Part shown: piece after piece, positions 26,413 through 33,947 of the stretch | Layout of the letters: each line of letters starts with the position of its first letter | How positions within the stretch are numbered: position 1 is the first letter of the stretch | Source of the DNA: JAJDXO01 sp965221855 | GTDB taxonomy: Bacteria; Pseudomonadota; Alphaproteobacteria; Rhodospirillales; UBA2165 | DNA length: 64,000 nucleotides | Assembly (NCBI GenBank): GCA_965221855.1 | Contig: CBDCSV010000006.1 | Location: 124,001-188,000, forward strand | Reading direction: 5' to 3' | Notes under the pieces: generated by a model | The model's input: the letters and a program-made list of their open reading frames with translations, nothing else | What the model was told of the DNA's origin: nothing | The model's database searches: none | Program-made: the position numbers and the translations under genes

Positions 26413-27374
26413 GACCTGACGGCTCCCTGGGCGTTCAGAACATCGAAAACCTGGCGCAGCGAGTTCAAATGAACGCGCCGCCAGGCGGTCGGGCTGGAGT
26501 TGCTGTTGTGAGGCGCGAGCAGAACATTGTCCAAGCGCCGCAAGGGGCTGTTGTCCGGCAGCGGTTCGTCTTCGTATACGTCGAGCGCGACGCCGCCGAT
26601 CGAACCGCTCCGGAGGGCATCGGCCAGCGCACGCTCGTCAATCACCGGTCCCCGGGCGCAGTTGATCAGCACGGCATCCGGCTTCATCCGGTCCAAGGCC
26701 GCCGCATCGATCAGATGGCGGGATGTGGGATTCAGGTCGACGTTCAGGCTCACATAGTCCGACCGGCTCAACAGGGTGTCGAGATCGACCATTTCGACGC
26801 CGAGATCACCGATGCCGCTGTCCTCGACTTGCCTGATGTCGTTCCCCAGAAGCGCCGCGCCGAATGGACGGGCGCGGCGCAATACCGCCATGCCGATGGC
26901 GCCGATACCCACCACCCCGATGGTGCTTTCGCCGAGTGCGCGGCCCGGGATCTTGCGCCAGCGGCCGGATTTCATGTCCCGGTCCATCCACGGCAGGGAG
27001 CGGGCGAAGCACAGCATGTATCCCAACACGGTATCGGCGACCGGTTCGGTGAATGCGCCGGGGGTCCTTCCAACGGCAATTCCGCGTTCCGCGGCCGCGC
27101 CGAGGTCGATGGAATCGACACCCGTTCCCCATTTGCAGATGACCTTGAGCCGAGGGGCGGCATCCATCACGGCGGCGGTTATTCGGTCGTCGCCGCATAT
27201 AATGGCATCGGCATCGCCGATGACCGGCAACAGCTCCTCCTCCTCGAGCCGTTCGCGGACGTCGATCACCCGGTATGTCGCGTTGTTCTCCTCGAACACC
27301 GGGGCGAACTCGTGAACGACCGGCGCCATATACGGCGCGCTGACTAGAACATTCCAGGTCATCGGCGGGGTCAA
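26409..27374 (-). CDS. D-isomer-specific 2-hydroxyacid dehydrogenase
   Basis: 321 residues. The NAD-binding GIGAIGMAVLRRARPFG glycine loop, the catalytic arginine in NCARGPVIDE, the acidic partner in DVYEDEPLP and the catalytic histidine in LAPHNSNSS are all present. The family includes phosphoglycerate dehydrogenase and many orphan hydroxyacid dehydrogenases. It lies between a KdsB-like cytidylyltransferase gene and the glycosyltransferase-dehydrogenase fusion, so it may make a precursor acid, for example for an amino acid or a 2-keto acid used in the sugar. It is shorter than SerA and lacks the ACT domain. Confidence 0.9.
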   Translation of the reverse strand: MTPPMTWNVLVSAPYMAPVVHEFAPVFEENNATYRVIDVRERLEEEELLPVIGDADAIICGDDRITAAVMDAAPRLKVICKWGTGVDSIDLGAAAERGIAVGRTPGAFTEPVADTVLGYMLCFARSLPWMDRDMKSGRWRKIPGRALGESTIGVVGIGAIGMAVLRRARPFGAALLGNDIRQVEDSGIGDLGVEMVDLDTLLSRSDYVSLNVDLNPTSRHLIDAAALDRMKPDAVLINCARGPVIDERALADALRSGSIGGVALDVYEDEPLPDNSPLRRLDNVLLAPHNSNSSPTAWRRVHLNSLRQVFDVLNAQGAVRS

Positions 27375-27384
27375 TCCGGATCAG

Positions 27385-28134
27385 TCAGTAGCTTTGCAGG
27401 AGAGGATCTTCGGCCATCAGGCCCTCGACCATGTTCAGGTCGTCCACCGTATCGACGGCATGGGTCGTTATCCGGGTCTCGGCCATTCGAACCTTGATGC
27501 CGTGCTGCAGGAATCTCATCATGTCTATGGATTCGGCGATTTCGAGCGCCGTCGGCTCCAAGCTCGAAAACCGTTCAAGCGCACTCAGCCTGAACGGGAT
27601 GATGCACACCTGCTTGTAGGCCGCGATCGCCGCGAAGTCCGAGCCCGGCGCCGCGGGAATGGGCTGGCGCGACATGTACAGCGCATCCCAATTCCCATCG
27701 AACACCACCTTGATGGTATTCGGATCGAGGAATTCGGCCTCGTCCTCGATGCGCTTGGTCAGATTGACGCAGACGATCCGGTCGTCGGCCGCTATCGGCT
27801 CGAGCGCCTCGTCGATCATATGGGGGTGAACCATCGGCTCATCCCCCTGAACCATCACGATGACATCGGCATCGATCGCGCCCGACGCCTCGGCGACACG
27901 GTCGCTTGCGCGTTCGTGCTCGCCGCCCGTCATGACCGCCGTGCCGCCGAACCCGCGGACGGCATCCGCTATTTCCTCGTCGCAGGTCGCCACGACGACG
28001 CCCGACAGCCCCGGGGAAAGCGCGGTCCGCTTGTAGACATGTTCGATCATGGTGCGGCCGAGAAGATTGGCGAGAGGCTTTCCCGGAAAGCGCGATGACC
28101 CCATCCGCGCGGGGATTACGGCAACCGTCTTCAT
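27385..28134 (-). CDS. kdsB: 3-deoxy-manno-octulosonate cytidylyltransferase (KdsB family)
   Basis: 249 residues with all KdsB landmarks: VAVIPARMGSSRFPGKPL, VMTGGEHERASDRVAEA, VMVQGDEPMVHP, and the sugar-side segment LEIAESIDMMRFLQHGIKVRMAET. It activates Kdo or a close relative with CTP, releasing pyrophosphate. It is closer to canonical KdsB than the copy at 9010-9780. Its place in a glycan operon, not beside kdsA or kdsD, suggests a dedicated enzyme for a capsule or O-antigen sugar, so the symbol should be read as family membership. The start overlaps the stop of a glycosyltransferase remnant (ATGA). Confidence 0.85.
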   Translation of the reverse strand: MKTVAVIPARMGSSRFPGKPLANLLGRTMIEHVYKRTALSPGLSGVVVATCDEEIADAVRGFGGTAVMTGGEHERASDRVAEASGAIDADVIVMVQGDEPMVHPHMIDEALEPIAADDRIVCVNLTKRIEDEAEFLDPNTIKVVFDGNWDALYMSRQPIPAAPGSDFAAIAAYKQVCIIPFRLSALERFSSLEPTALEIAESIDMMRFLQHGIKVRMAETRITTHAVDTVDDLNMVEGLMAEDPLLQSY

Positions 28135-28316
28135 GCGATGTCGTTTCGCCGAACGCCGCCGCCGGGAAGGGGCTCCGGATATTCCCGATGAACGTAGTCA
28201 TCCGCGGTGAGGGATTGGTCGAGGATTGGACGCAGACACCGGTGTACATGGGCTTCCCGGTTGTGAACCGGAATGATCACCGAAACATCGGGATTTTGCC
28301 TCACTGCCGCTTCCAT
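28131..28316 (-). pseudogene. Truncated family 2 glycosyltransferase remnant (61 codons)
   Basis: The frame begins VSVIIPVHNREAHVHRCLRPIL, an unmistakable GT2 N-terminus. Within a few residues of where the DDGS strand should follow, it switches to an unrelated Pro- and Gly-rich end (EPLPGGGVRRND). The remaining about 250 residues of a GT2 are missing. The stop still overlaps the ATG of the kdsB-like gene. It has the same architecture as the methyltransferase remnant at 2853-3116: an in-frame deletion leaving both ends and the coupling junction. Alternatively it is a small leader peptide that evolved from a GT2, translated just after the ops-like site. Confidence 0.6.
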
Positions 28317-28336
28317 TTGTGGCCGGGAGATTTTTC

Positions 28337-28376
28337 CATGCTACCGCACTCCGGGTGAAAAGCTCGCCCGGAGTGC
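28337..28376 (-). promoter_or_regulatory. Hairpin plus ops-like element downstream of the RfaH-like gene
   Basis: In the 76 bases between the RfaH-like gene and the next frame, the transcript first forms a perfect 10-bp stem (GCACTCCGGG / CCCGGAGTGC, at 28367-28376 and 28346-28355) with an 11-base loop. It then reads TGCGGTAGCATG (28348 to 28337). This matches 10 of 12 positions of the E. coli ops core GGCGGTAGCGTG, at which RfaH is loaded onto paused RNA polymerase. No T run follows the stem, so it is not an ordinary terminator. I infer a pausing and recruitment site for the RfaH-like protein encoded just upstream. This is established for E. coli RfaH but untested here. Confidence 0.55.
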
Positions 28377-28392
28377 GCTCAGCACACGACGT

Positions 28393-28896
28393 TCAAACCG
28401 CGGCGATGACCGCGCGGGCTTGAACTTGTACCTTGACCCGACGCCCCAGGAGATCGAGCAGTACGACCAGCCTGTCCGCGTCGAGCAACCGGTCGACGAT
28501 GGCGACGCAGTCGGCAAATGGACCGTCGGTGATCTCCACGGGCCGCCCCCGGGCGATCGACGTGTTGCCGCTCAGGCCGACACAGCCCGATTCGTCCTGG
28601 CGGGAAATCAGTTCCTCCACGATTCCCTCCGGCAGCGGCGCGGGTTTCTCGCCTTGGCAAACAATTCCGTGAACGCCCAGGGTCGAATTGATCGACCGCC
28701 ACGGCTGCCGGTCGAGATCCAGCCGAACGAAAACGTAACGCGGGAAAAGCGGAGACGAGACCGTTTCGATGCGCCGGGCGTGGCGCCGCCGTTTGCGGTA
28801 TTTGGGAAAGAACGATTGAAACCCCTGCCGCTCGAGATTGAACTGCGCCTTCTGCTCGGCGCGGGCGTGGGTGAAGATGGCGTACCAATTGGACAT
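28393..28896 (-). CDS. RfaH-like specialised NusG paralogue (transcription antitermination)
   Basis: 167 residues from ATG 28896. The NGN domain begins SNWYAIFTHARAEQKAQ and contains PLFPRYVFVRLD (49-60) and INSTLGVHGIV (69-79), positions shared with E. coli RfaH (EPLFPNYLFVEFD, TINATRGV). A KOW-type domain follows with ITDGPFADCVAIV (122-134). Such proteins bind elongating RNA polymerase after recognising a pause element and let it read through long polysaccharide operons. The gene is second in the operon, after a MarR-type regulator, and an ops-like sequence lies 45 bases past its stop. The general NusG, which would be encoded with rplK, is not in the window. Confidence 0.88.
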   Translation of the reverse strand: MSNWYAIFTHARAEQKAQFNLERQGFQSFFPKYRKRRRHARRIETVSSPLFPRYVFVRLDLDRQPWRSINSTLGVHGIVCQGEKPAPLPEGIVEELISRQDESGCVGLSGNTSIARGRPVEITDGPFADCVAIVDRLLDADRLVVLLDLLGRRVKVQVQARAVIAAV

Positions 28897-28898
28897 CG

Positions 28899-29543
28899 CT
28901 AGGCGTCGTCCTGACCGCGAATCTGCTCGAGCGGCAAACTCAAAATCGGGGGAATAAGAATTCTCGCCTTCGGAACCCGCGCCTCGACCTCGCGCAGCAG
29001 ATCGGGCGAGGCCTGCATATCGGTGAAAATGACCGCATCGGCCTTTTTCAGGTCGTCCAGATCGGAAAGAGCCTTCTGACCGGGGGCGGCGCTCGCCGCT
29101 CCGTCCGGGGACAACACGCCAAGCACCTCTACCTGGTAATTCTGAGCGCAGATGGCGGCGATTTCCGCAAGATCGCCCGACCCAACGAAGATGATCGAAT
29201 GCCAACCGTTGGCGACGCAGGCTTCGAGGTGTTCGGTGCATTGATTCCGGGCGATGCGATAGAATTTCAGAGACTGCGAAAGGAACTCGGCCGTCAAACG
29301 GCTCTTCTCGTAAAACCCCTCGGGCGTCAGATAGTATGCGAACCGGTTCTTGGGAACTTGCCGGACCTTGATGTAACCCTTCCGGACGCAGCGTTTGAGG
29401 TATGAGTTGACCAAGCCCAGCGCGATGCCCAGTTCGTTCGCCAGCATGCGCTGGGTTACGCGGCTGTTGTCGCTGACCGCGCTCAGCACCCCAAGGGTGA
29501 CTGTCGTGTTCTCCGGAGATTCGTTGTCTAGGTTTCGCGACAC
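28899..29543 (-). CDS. EPS-associated winged-helix (MarR-type) regulator with a Rossmann-like C-terminal domain
   Basis: 214 residues from GTG 29543. The helix-turn-helix lies at about 28-58 (RVTQRMLANELGIALGLVN, then LKRCVRKGYI) with a wing rich in basic residues to about 70, then LTPEGFYEKSRL. This is the arrangement of MarR-type regulators that head exopolysaccharide operons. Unlike the usual roughly 110-residue form it continues for another 100 residues with SIIFVGSGDLAEIAAICA (about 116-133) and DLKKADAVIFTD, a Rossmann-like fold similar to the N-terminal part of PglD-type sugar enzymes. It may sense a nucleotide or sugar. The promoter just upstream carries two palindromes, suggesting self-regulation. 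Confidence 0.82.
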   Translation of the reverse strand: MSRNLDNESPENTTVTLGVLSAVSDNSRVTQRMLANELGIALGLVNSYLKRCVRKGYIKVRQVPKNRFAYYLTPEGFYEKSRLTAEFLSQSLKFYRIARNQCTEHLEACVANGWHSIIFVGSGDLAEIAAICAQNYQVEVLGVLSPDGAASAAPGQKALSDLDDLKKADAVIFTDMQASPDLLREVEARVPKARILIPPILSLPLEQIRGQDDA

Positions 29544-29567
29544 CGGACCAGGTCCACATCAAACCGT

Positions 29568-29610
29568 GTTCATTTGGTGAACTATATCTTGTTCAGATTG
29601 TGAACGTCAA
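29568..29610 (-). promoter_or_regulatory. Predicted cluster promoter with two palindromic operators
   Basis: On the minus strand TTGACG (29605-29610) and TATAGT (29581-29586) are separated by 18 bases, a near-consensus sigma-70 promoter. Two perfect palindromes of the form GTTCA-N5-TGAAC occupy 29591-29605 (between the two hexamers) and 29568-29582 (over and after the -10). Their centres are 23 bp apart, about two helical turns. They end 25 bases before the GTG of the regulator gene. The simplest reading is a dimeric winged-helix protein binding both sites and blocking its own promoter and so the whole cluster. Confidence 0.7.
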
Positions 29611-29794
29611 CGCCCATTGAAGCGGACGCCATTGTCGGGCGTTGGATTCTGAATTTGCAGAGGTTGGACCGCTAACGCTGGCGTCCGGCGAGGTCGTGAT
29701 GATGGACAATTTCTCCAGCCGCAAGAGCAATGCGCAAACGGCTTCCAAGACGCCGGATACGCTTCCCAATGGAATCGTCACGCTATAACCCCCG

Positions 29795-30223
29795 TCAGGA
29801 AGGCTTGTTCCCGCCCCTGGGTTTCATGGGCAGGGGCGCAACCGGAATCTCCTCCTCGACGAGGTCCTTGACCTCCTGGGGGCTGGCCTCGCCGTAAATG
29901 CCCCGCTCTTCCGTCTCGCCATAGTGAATGGCGCGGGCCTCGTCGGCGAACTTGTCGCCCACATAGTCGCAGTTTTCCTCCACATGGCGGCGCATCATGT
30001 TCATCGCCCGCCGGAATTCCCGGGCCTTCTCGGGAACATCCGACAGATCGCCGCCCTTGGACGAGCCGACCCGCGGAGCCATCGGCGCCTTCTGGATGTC
30101 GGTGTCGCCGCACTCCGGGCAATCGATGATCTTGCGCTTGGCCTGCTTATCGTACGTCGCCGAATCCTTGAACCAGGATTCGAACTCGTGATCGTTGCCG
30201 CAGCGAAGTTGATAGAGGATCAT
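29795..30223 (-). CDS. DUF1178 family protein
   Basis: 142 residues from ATG 30223. The N-terminus MILYQLRCGNDHEFESWFKDS with a later CPECG pair is the zinc-ribbon-like signature of DUF1178, a small conserved protein of alphaproteobacteria with unknown role. The C-terminal part contains RHVEENCDYVGDKFADEARAI and ends in Pro/Lys-rich residues. In many alphaproteobacteria it neighbours the nitrilase, glutaredoxin and comF genes, as here. The 251 bases between it and the regulator gene at 29543 hold the predicted cluster promoter and nothing else I recognise. Confidence 0.85.
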   Translation of the reverse strand: MILYQLRCGNDHEFESWFKDSATYDKQAKRKIIDCPECGDTDIQKAPMAPRVGSSKGGDLSDVPEKAREFRRAMNMMRRHVEENCDYVGDKFADEARAIHYGETEERGIYGEASPQEVKDLVEEEIPVAPLPMKPRGGNKPS

Positions 30224-30313
30224 TGCGCTTGGTATCGGTTTCCGTTCGCCCATTATACGACGAAATGGCAGCCGGAGGATTAATTCATCGGCCCGCGTCC
30301 GCCAAGCCCAAAT

Positions 30314-30850
30314 ATGCCTGACCCACTTCACGATCAAGTGCCGCCGGACCCCTGGGTTGCGCGGTTTTCCAGGCTTATCCCGGACGGCGGCGCGGTTCTG
30401 GACCTGGCGGCCGGGGCCGGGCGTCACGCCATGTTCCTGAGCGAACGAGGGTATTCCGTTACCGCCGTGGACCGGGACATTTCCCGTTTGACCGCGTCCG
30501 GTCCCGCCGGGATCGGGGCCATCGAGGCCCTCGAGGCCGATCTGGAGGCCGGCGGCTGGCCGCTTCCGGGCCGTCAATTCGCCGGGATCGTCGTCGCCAA
30601 CTATCTGCACAGGCCGTTGTTTCCCCATCTGCTCGGCGCCCTGGCGCCGGGAGGGGTGTTGATCTACCGGACCTTTCAGGCGGGAAACGAGAAATACGGG
30701 CGGCCGCGGAACCCGGAATTCCTGCTGCGCCCGCGGGAGCTGATTGCGGCCCTTCGGGGGCTGGAGATTCGCGCCTACGAAGCCGGCGAGGTGCGCCGCC
30801 CGGCGCCTGCGGTCATCCAGCGGATATGTGCTATTCGCCCGCCAGCCTGA
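30314..30850 (+). CDS. Small class I SAM methyltransferase (TehB/UbiE-like)
   Basis: 178 residues. SAM-binding motif AVLDLAAGAGRHAMFLSERG, the acidic strand end VTAVDRD, and LLGALAPGGVLIYRTF with EKYGRPRNPEFLL downstream place it in the TehB/small methyltransferase group. The substrate is not evident. It is transcribed divergently from the DUF1178 gene and its last 20 bases overlap the end of the nitrilase gene on the other strand, so the two genes are convergent. Confidence 0.85.
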   Translation: MPDPLHDQVPPDPWVARFSRLIPDGGAVLDLAAGAGRHAMFLSERGYSVTAVDRDISRLTASGPAGIGAIEALEADLEAGGWPLPGRQFAGIVVANYLHRPLFPHLLGALAPGGVLIYRTFQAGNEKYGRPRNPEFLLRPRELIAALRGLEIRAYEAGEVRRPAPAVIQRICAIRPPA

Positions 30851-31691
30851 CCGCCGGTCCGGCGGCGGGCCGGACCGCATATTCCCGGTCGTGGTCAAGC
30901 GCCGGGACCTTGGATCGCGCCTCGGCGACCCGGGCGGGATCGATGTCCGCCGTCACCACGCCCACGTCCTCCCCGCCGTCGGCGAGCACTTCGCCCCACG
31001 GATCGACGATGAGGGAATGCCCGAACGTTTGGCGGCCTTCGGCATGGGTGCCGCATTGGGCCGGCGCGATCACGAAGCACGCGGTCTCGATGGCCCGCGC
31101 CCGTTGCAGGACGTGCCAGTGGGCCTGGCCGGTAATCCGGGTGAAGGCGGCGGGGACGGTCAGGATTTCGGCGCCGGCGTGGGCCAGATCCCGGTACAGA
31201 TAGGCGAAACGGACGTCATAGCAGATGGTCATGCCGACCCTGGCCCATGGGGTGTCCGCGGTGACCGCCTCGGCGCCCGGCTCGTAGGTCGCCGATTCCC
31301 GGTAGGTCTCGCCGTCGCCCGGCTGCACGTCGAACATGTGAATTTTGTCGTAGGCCGCCCGGATCCCGCCGCCGTCGTCGATCAGGTACGACCGGTTGGC
31401 GATCTTGCCGCTGCCCAGTTTGACGGCGAGCGAGCCGATCAGGACCCACGCGCCGGTCTCCCTGGCGGCCCCGGTGAAGGCCTCGAGGCCGGGATGATCG
31501 GCCTCCGGCGGGACCTTGGCGCGCAGCGCCTCGTTGTCGGGCTCGATCAGGGTGACGCATTCGGGCGTTGTGATGAAATCGGCGCCTTCGTCCCGGGCCT
31601 GGAAGATCAGGTCGCGCGCGATGGGAATGTTGGGCTCAATGTCCCGGCCGGCGCTGACCTGGACACAGGCGGCCTTGAATTTGTTCGACAT
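30831..31691 (-). CDS. Carbon-nitrogen hydrolase (nitrilase superfamily, Nit1/YafV-like amidase)
   Basis: 286 residues from ATG 31691. The Glu-Lys-Cys triad is visible in FITTPECVTLI, YDKIHMFDVQ and GMTICYDVRF. Proteins of this type and gene neighbourhood are omega-amidase or deaminated-glutathione amidase relatives that repair or salvage amide-containing side products. The gene precedes none on its strand within 30 bp; grxC lies 70 bases upstream and the same direction suggests joint transcription. The 3' end overlaps the methyltransferase gene on the plus strand by 20 bases. Confidence 0.9.
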   Translation of the reverse strand: MSNKFKAACVQVSAGRDIEPNIPIARDLIFQARDEGADFITTPECVTLIEPDNEALRAKVPPEADHPGLEAFTGAARETGAWVLIGSLAVKLGSGKIANRSYLIDDGGGIRAAYDKIHMFDVQPGDGETYRESATYEPGAEAVTADTPWARVGMTICYDVRFAYLYRDLAHAGAEILTVPAAFTRITGQAHWHVLQRARAIETACFVIAPAQCGTHAEGRQTFGHSLIVDPWGEVLADGGEDVGVVTADIDPARVAEARSKVPALDHDREYAVRPAAGPAVRLAGE

Positions 31692-31761
31692 GGGGGAAAG
31701 CTTGCCGGGCCGGCGGCCCAAAGGCAAGTTTCAACTCATGCAGGGGGTTGGGCCGGGGAGC

Positions 31762-32028
31762 CTACGCGGCAGCCGGATCGAGCATGGGATCGAGCCGGCC
31801 CTGGGCGTCGAGCGCCAATAAATCGTCGCAGCCGCCCACGTGCTCATCGTCGATGAAAATCTGCGGAACCGTGTGCCCGCCGTTGGCCCGCTCCAGCATT
31901 TCGGCCCGGCGCCTCGGGTGAAGCATGACGTCGAATTCCTCGAAGTCGACGCCCTTGCCCTTGAGGAGCGATTTCGCCCGCCAGCAGAAGCCGCAGAAAG
32001 GCGATGTATAGATTTCCACCTTGGCCAC
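31762..32028 (-). CDS. grxC: Glutaredoxin 3
   Basis: 88 residues with the dithiol active site CGFC in VEIYTSPFCGFCWRAK (the usual enzyme has CPYC). The glutathione-binding TVPQIFIDDEHVGGCDDL carries the cis-proline and the GG/CDD contacts. It reduces disulfides and glutathionylated proteins in the cytoplasm. The gene lies between comF and the nitrilase gene, a common alphaproteobacterial order. Confidence 0.93.
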   Translation of the reverse strand: MAKVEIYTSPFCGFCWRAKSLLKGKGVDFEEFDVMLHPRRRAEMLERANGGHTVPQIFIDDEHVGGCDDLLALDAQGRLDPMLDPAAA

Positions 32029-32109
32029 CGTTCAGCGCCGCCTTTCGACAGTCGTTGTCACCCAAAGGGATTTATAGAGCATTACGGCGGCCCCGCCAGC
32101 CCCCCCTTT

Positions 32110-32153
32110 GGCGTAACGGGGGCGTAACGAGGGCGCAACGGGGGTGAAGCGGA
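32110..32153. repeat. Short tandem repeat, 11-bp unit
   Basis: GGCGTAACGGG, GGCGTAACGAG and GGCGCAACGGG follow each other exactly (32110-32142), with a fourth, weaker copy to 32153. The block lies in the 128-base gap between comF and grxC, just past the comF stop codon. It is too short to call anything beyond a slippage-prone spacer. Confidence 0.7.
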
Positions 32154-32156
32154 CGT

Positions 32157-32939
32157 TCAAACCTGCGTGCGCACCGCGCGGGCGAGCGACACGACGTCCA
32201 CCGAGCGGGCGCCGGCGCGCAGGACCTGCTTGGCGCAGGCCTCGGCGGTTTCGCCGGTGGTCATGACGTCGTCCACCAGCACCACGTTGCCGTCCTTCAG
32301 GTCCGGCGCGTATTCGGGGTCGACCGCGATGGCGCCCGACAGCCGCTGGCGGCGCGCCTCCCGGTTGAGGCGGCCGAGGGGCGGGGTGCGCCGCCGGCGC
32401 ACCAGCGCCCGCGGCGAAACCGGAATCCCCGTCTCCTTGGCGAGGGCGTGGGCAAGGAGCGCGGCCTGGTTGTAGCGCCGGCGGAACAGCCGCATCCAAT
32501 GAAGCGGGACCGGCACCAGCAGATGGGCGTCGGCGAGGCATGCGCGTCCCGCCCGGGCCAGCCACCGGCCGTAGGACGGCGCGGCGTGGGTGGCGTCGGC
32601 GTACTTGAAGCCGAGCACCAGATCGCGGCTGGCGTCGTTGTAGACCATGACCGCCCGGGCCCGGGCATAGCTCGGCGGTGCGGCGGCGCAGGCCCCGCAC
32701 AGGGCCCCCTCGCCGACGTCATGGGCGAACGGAAGTCCGCAGCACGCGCAATGGGGCTCGGCGACGAAGCTCACCTCGCGCCAACAATCGCCGCACAGGC
32801 TGCCCGGTCCCTCGACCAGCGCGCGGCACCTGAGGCACTGGGGCGGAAACAGGACGTCCATGGCGCGGGCGGTCAGTGGGCCAAGTGGAAGGGCGCCGGC
32901 GGCGGCGCCCTCGCGGCGGTGTTTCAGGTGTCCGGTCAC
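32157..32939 (-). CDS. comF: ComF family protein (phosphoribosyltransferase fold)
   Basis: 260 residues from GTG 32939, chosen because AGGGA lies eight bases upstream, while the internal ATG 32861 has no ribosome site. The N-terminus carries the zinc-ribbon cysteines (FPPQCLRC, LCGDCW, CACCGLPF, LCGAC). The second half is a type I PRTase with VVLVDDVMTTGETAEAC as the PRPP loop. ComF proteins take part in DNA uptake and in replication restart through PriA contacts. Transcribed divergently from the NDUFAF5-like methyltransferase gene, the usual alphaproteobacterial arrangement. Confidence 0.9.
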   Translation of the reverse strand: MTGHLKHRREGAAAGALPLGPLTARAMDVLFPPQCLRCRALVEGPGSLCGDCWREVSFVAEPHCACCGLPFAHDVGEGALCGACAAAPPSYARARAVMVYNDASRDLVLGFKYADATHAAPSYGRWLARAGRACLADAHLLVPVPLHWMRLFRRRYNQAALLAHALAKETGIPVSPRALVRRRRTPPLGRLNREARRQRLSGAIAVDPEYAPDLKDGNVVLVDDVMTTGETAEACAKQVLRAGARSVDVVSLARAVRTQV

Positions 32940-33030
32940 ATATATTTCCCTGGCATGTCCTCGATATTTAACCCCGAGGCCCGTCGCCGGCGCAATGACA
33001 GGTTGGCCGATTCCGTGGCATAACCCGCCC

Positions 33031-33912
33031 ATGAACCGGGAATTCGAGATTTTCGACCGGCGCGCCGTGCGCGCCCATCGCGACCGCGCCGCGGCCGGGC
33101 TCGGCGAGCACGATTTTCTGTTCCGGGCGGCGGCCGAGGGGCTGGCCGTCCGGCTCGCCGATGTCCGGCGGACCTTCGCCAACGTGCTCGACCTCGGCTG
33201 CCATGACGGCTTCCTCGCCGACACGCTCATGCCCGACCACGGCGCCGGCCTGCTCGTCCAGTGCGACCTCGCCGAGACGATGGTCCGCCGGGCGCCGGGC
33301 CTCCGGGCGGCGGCCGACGAGGAGCTGCTGCCGTTCCGGCCGGCGAGCTTCGACCTGGTCATCAGCTGCCTCACCCTTCATTGGGTGAACGACCTGCCGG
33401 GCTCGTTGGTCCAGGCGCGCCAGGCGCTCAAGCCCGACGGGCTTTTCCTGGCGGTGATGCTGGGCGGCGGGACGCTCCGCGAGCTGCGGTCCGCCCTGCT
33501 CGCCGCCGATGCGGAACTTTCCGGCGGCGCCGGCCCCCGCGTCTCGCCGTTCGCCGACGTGCGCGACGCCGGCGACCTGCTGGGCCGGGCCGGTTTCGCC
33601 CTGCCGGTCGCCGATACCAGCGCCCTGACCGTTTCCTATGCCGAGCCCGCGAGGCTCCTGCGCGATCTCAAGGGGATGGGAGAGGCCAATGCCCTCGCGG
33701 CCCGGCGGCGGTCCTTTACGGGCCGCGACGTTTTTCCCCGCGCCGCCGAGTTGTACCGGGAGATGTACGGAGACGCGGCCGGCCGGGTGCCGGCGACCTT
33801 CGAGATGATTACCCTGACGGCGTGGGCGCCCGCCGAGTCCCAGCCCAAACCGCTCGCCCGGGGGTCCGGCGAGGTGCCCCTGAGCGATATCCTCGGCGGC
33901 GGGGACGGGTGA
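33031..33912 (+). CDS. SAM methyltransferase of the BioC/NDUFAF5 type
   Basis: 293 residues from ATG 33031. The opening IFDRRAVRAHRDRAAAGLGEHDFLF is characteristic of NDUFAF5-like proteins, followed by NVLDLGCHDGFLAD (SAM loop), SFDLVISCLTLHWVNDLPG and MLGGGTLRELR. Mitochondrial NDUFAF5 modifies an arginine of complex I during assembly; the bacterial relatives are presumed to do similar protein modification. Its divergent pairing with comF supports orthology to the alphaproteobacterial group. Confidence 0.88.
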   Translation: MNREFEIFDRRAVRAHRDRAAAGLGEHDFLFRAAAEGLAVRLADVRRTFANVLDLGCHDGFLADTLMPDHGAGLLVQCDLAETMVRRAPGLRAAADEELLPFRPASFDLVISCLTLHWVNDLPGSLVQARQALKPDGLFLAVMLGGGTLRELRSALLAADAELSGGAGPRVSPFADVRDAGDLLGRAGFALPVADTSALTVSYAEPARLLRDLKGMGEANALAARRRSFTGRDVFPRAAELYREMYGDAAGRVPATFEMITLTAWAPAESQPKPLARGSGEVPLSDILGGGDG

Positions 33913-33947
33913 TTGCCCGGGCGGGAGCGCTCCGATAGGCTCGGCGG

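Noticed and set aside
29593..29781. A 62-codon minus-strand frame between the DUF1178 gene and the cluster promoter
   Set aside because: No family similarity and it runs across the predicted promoter and operator palindromes.
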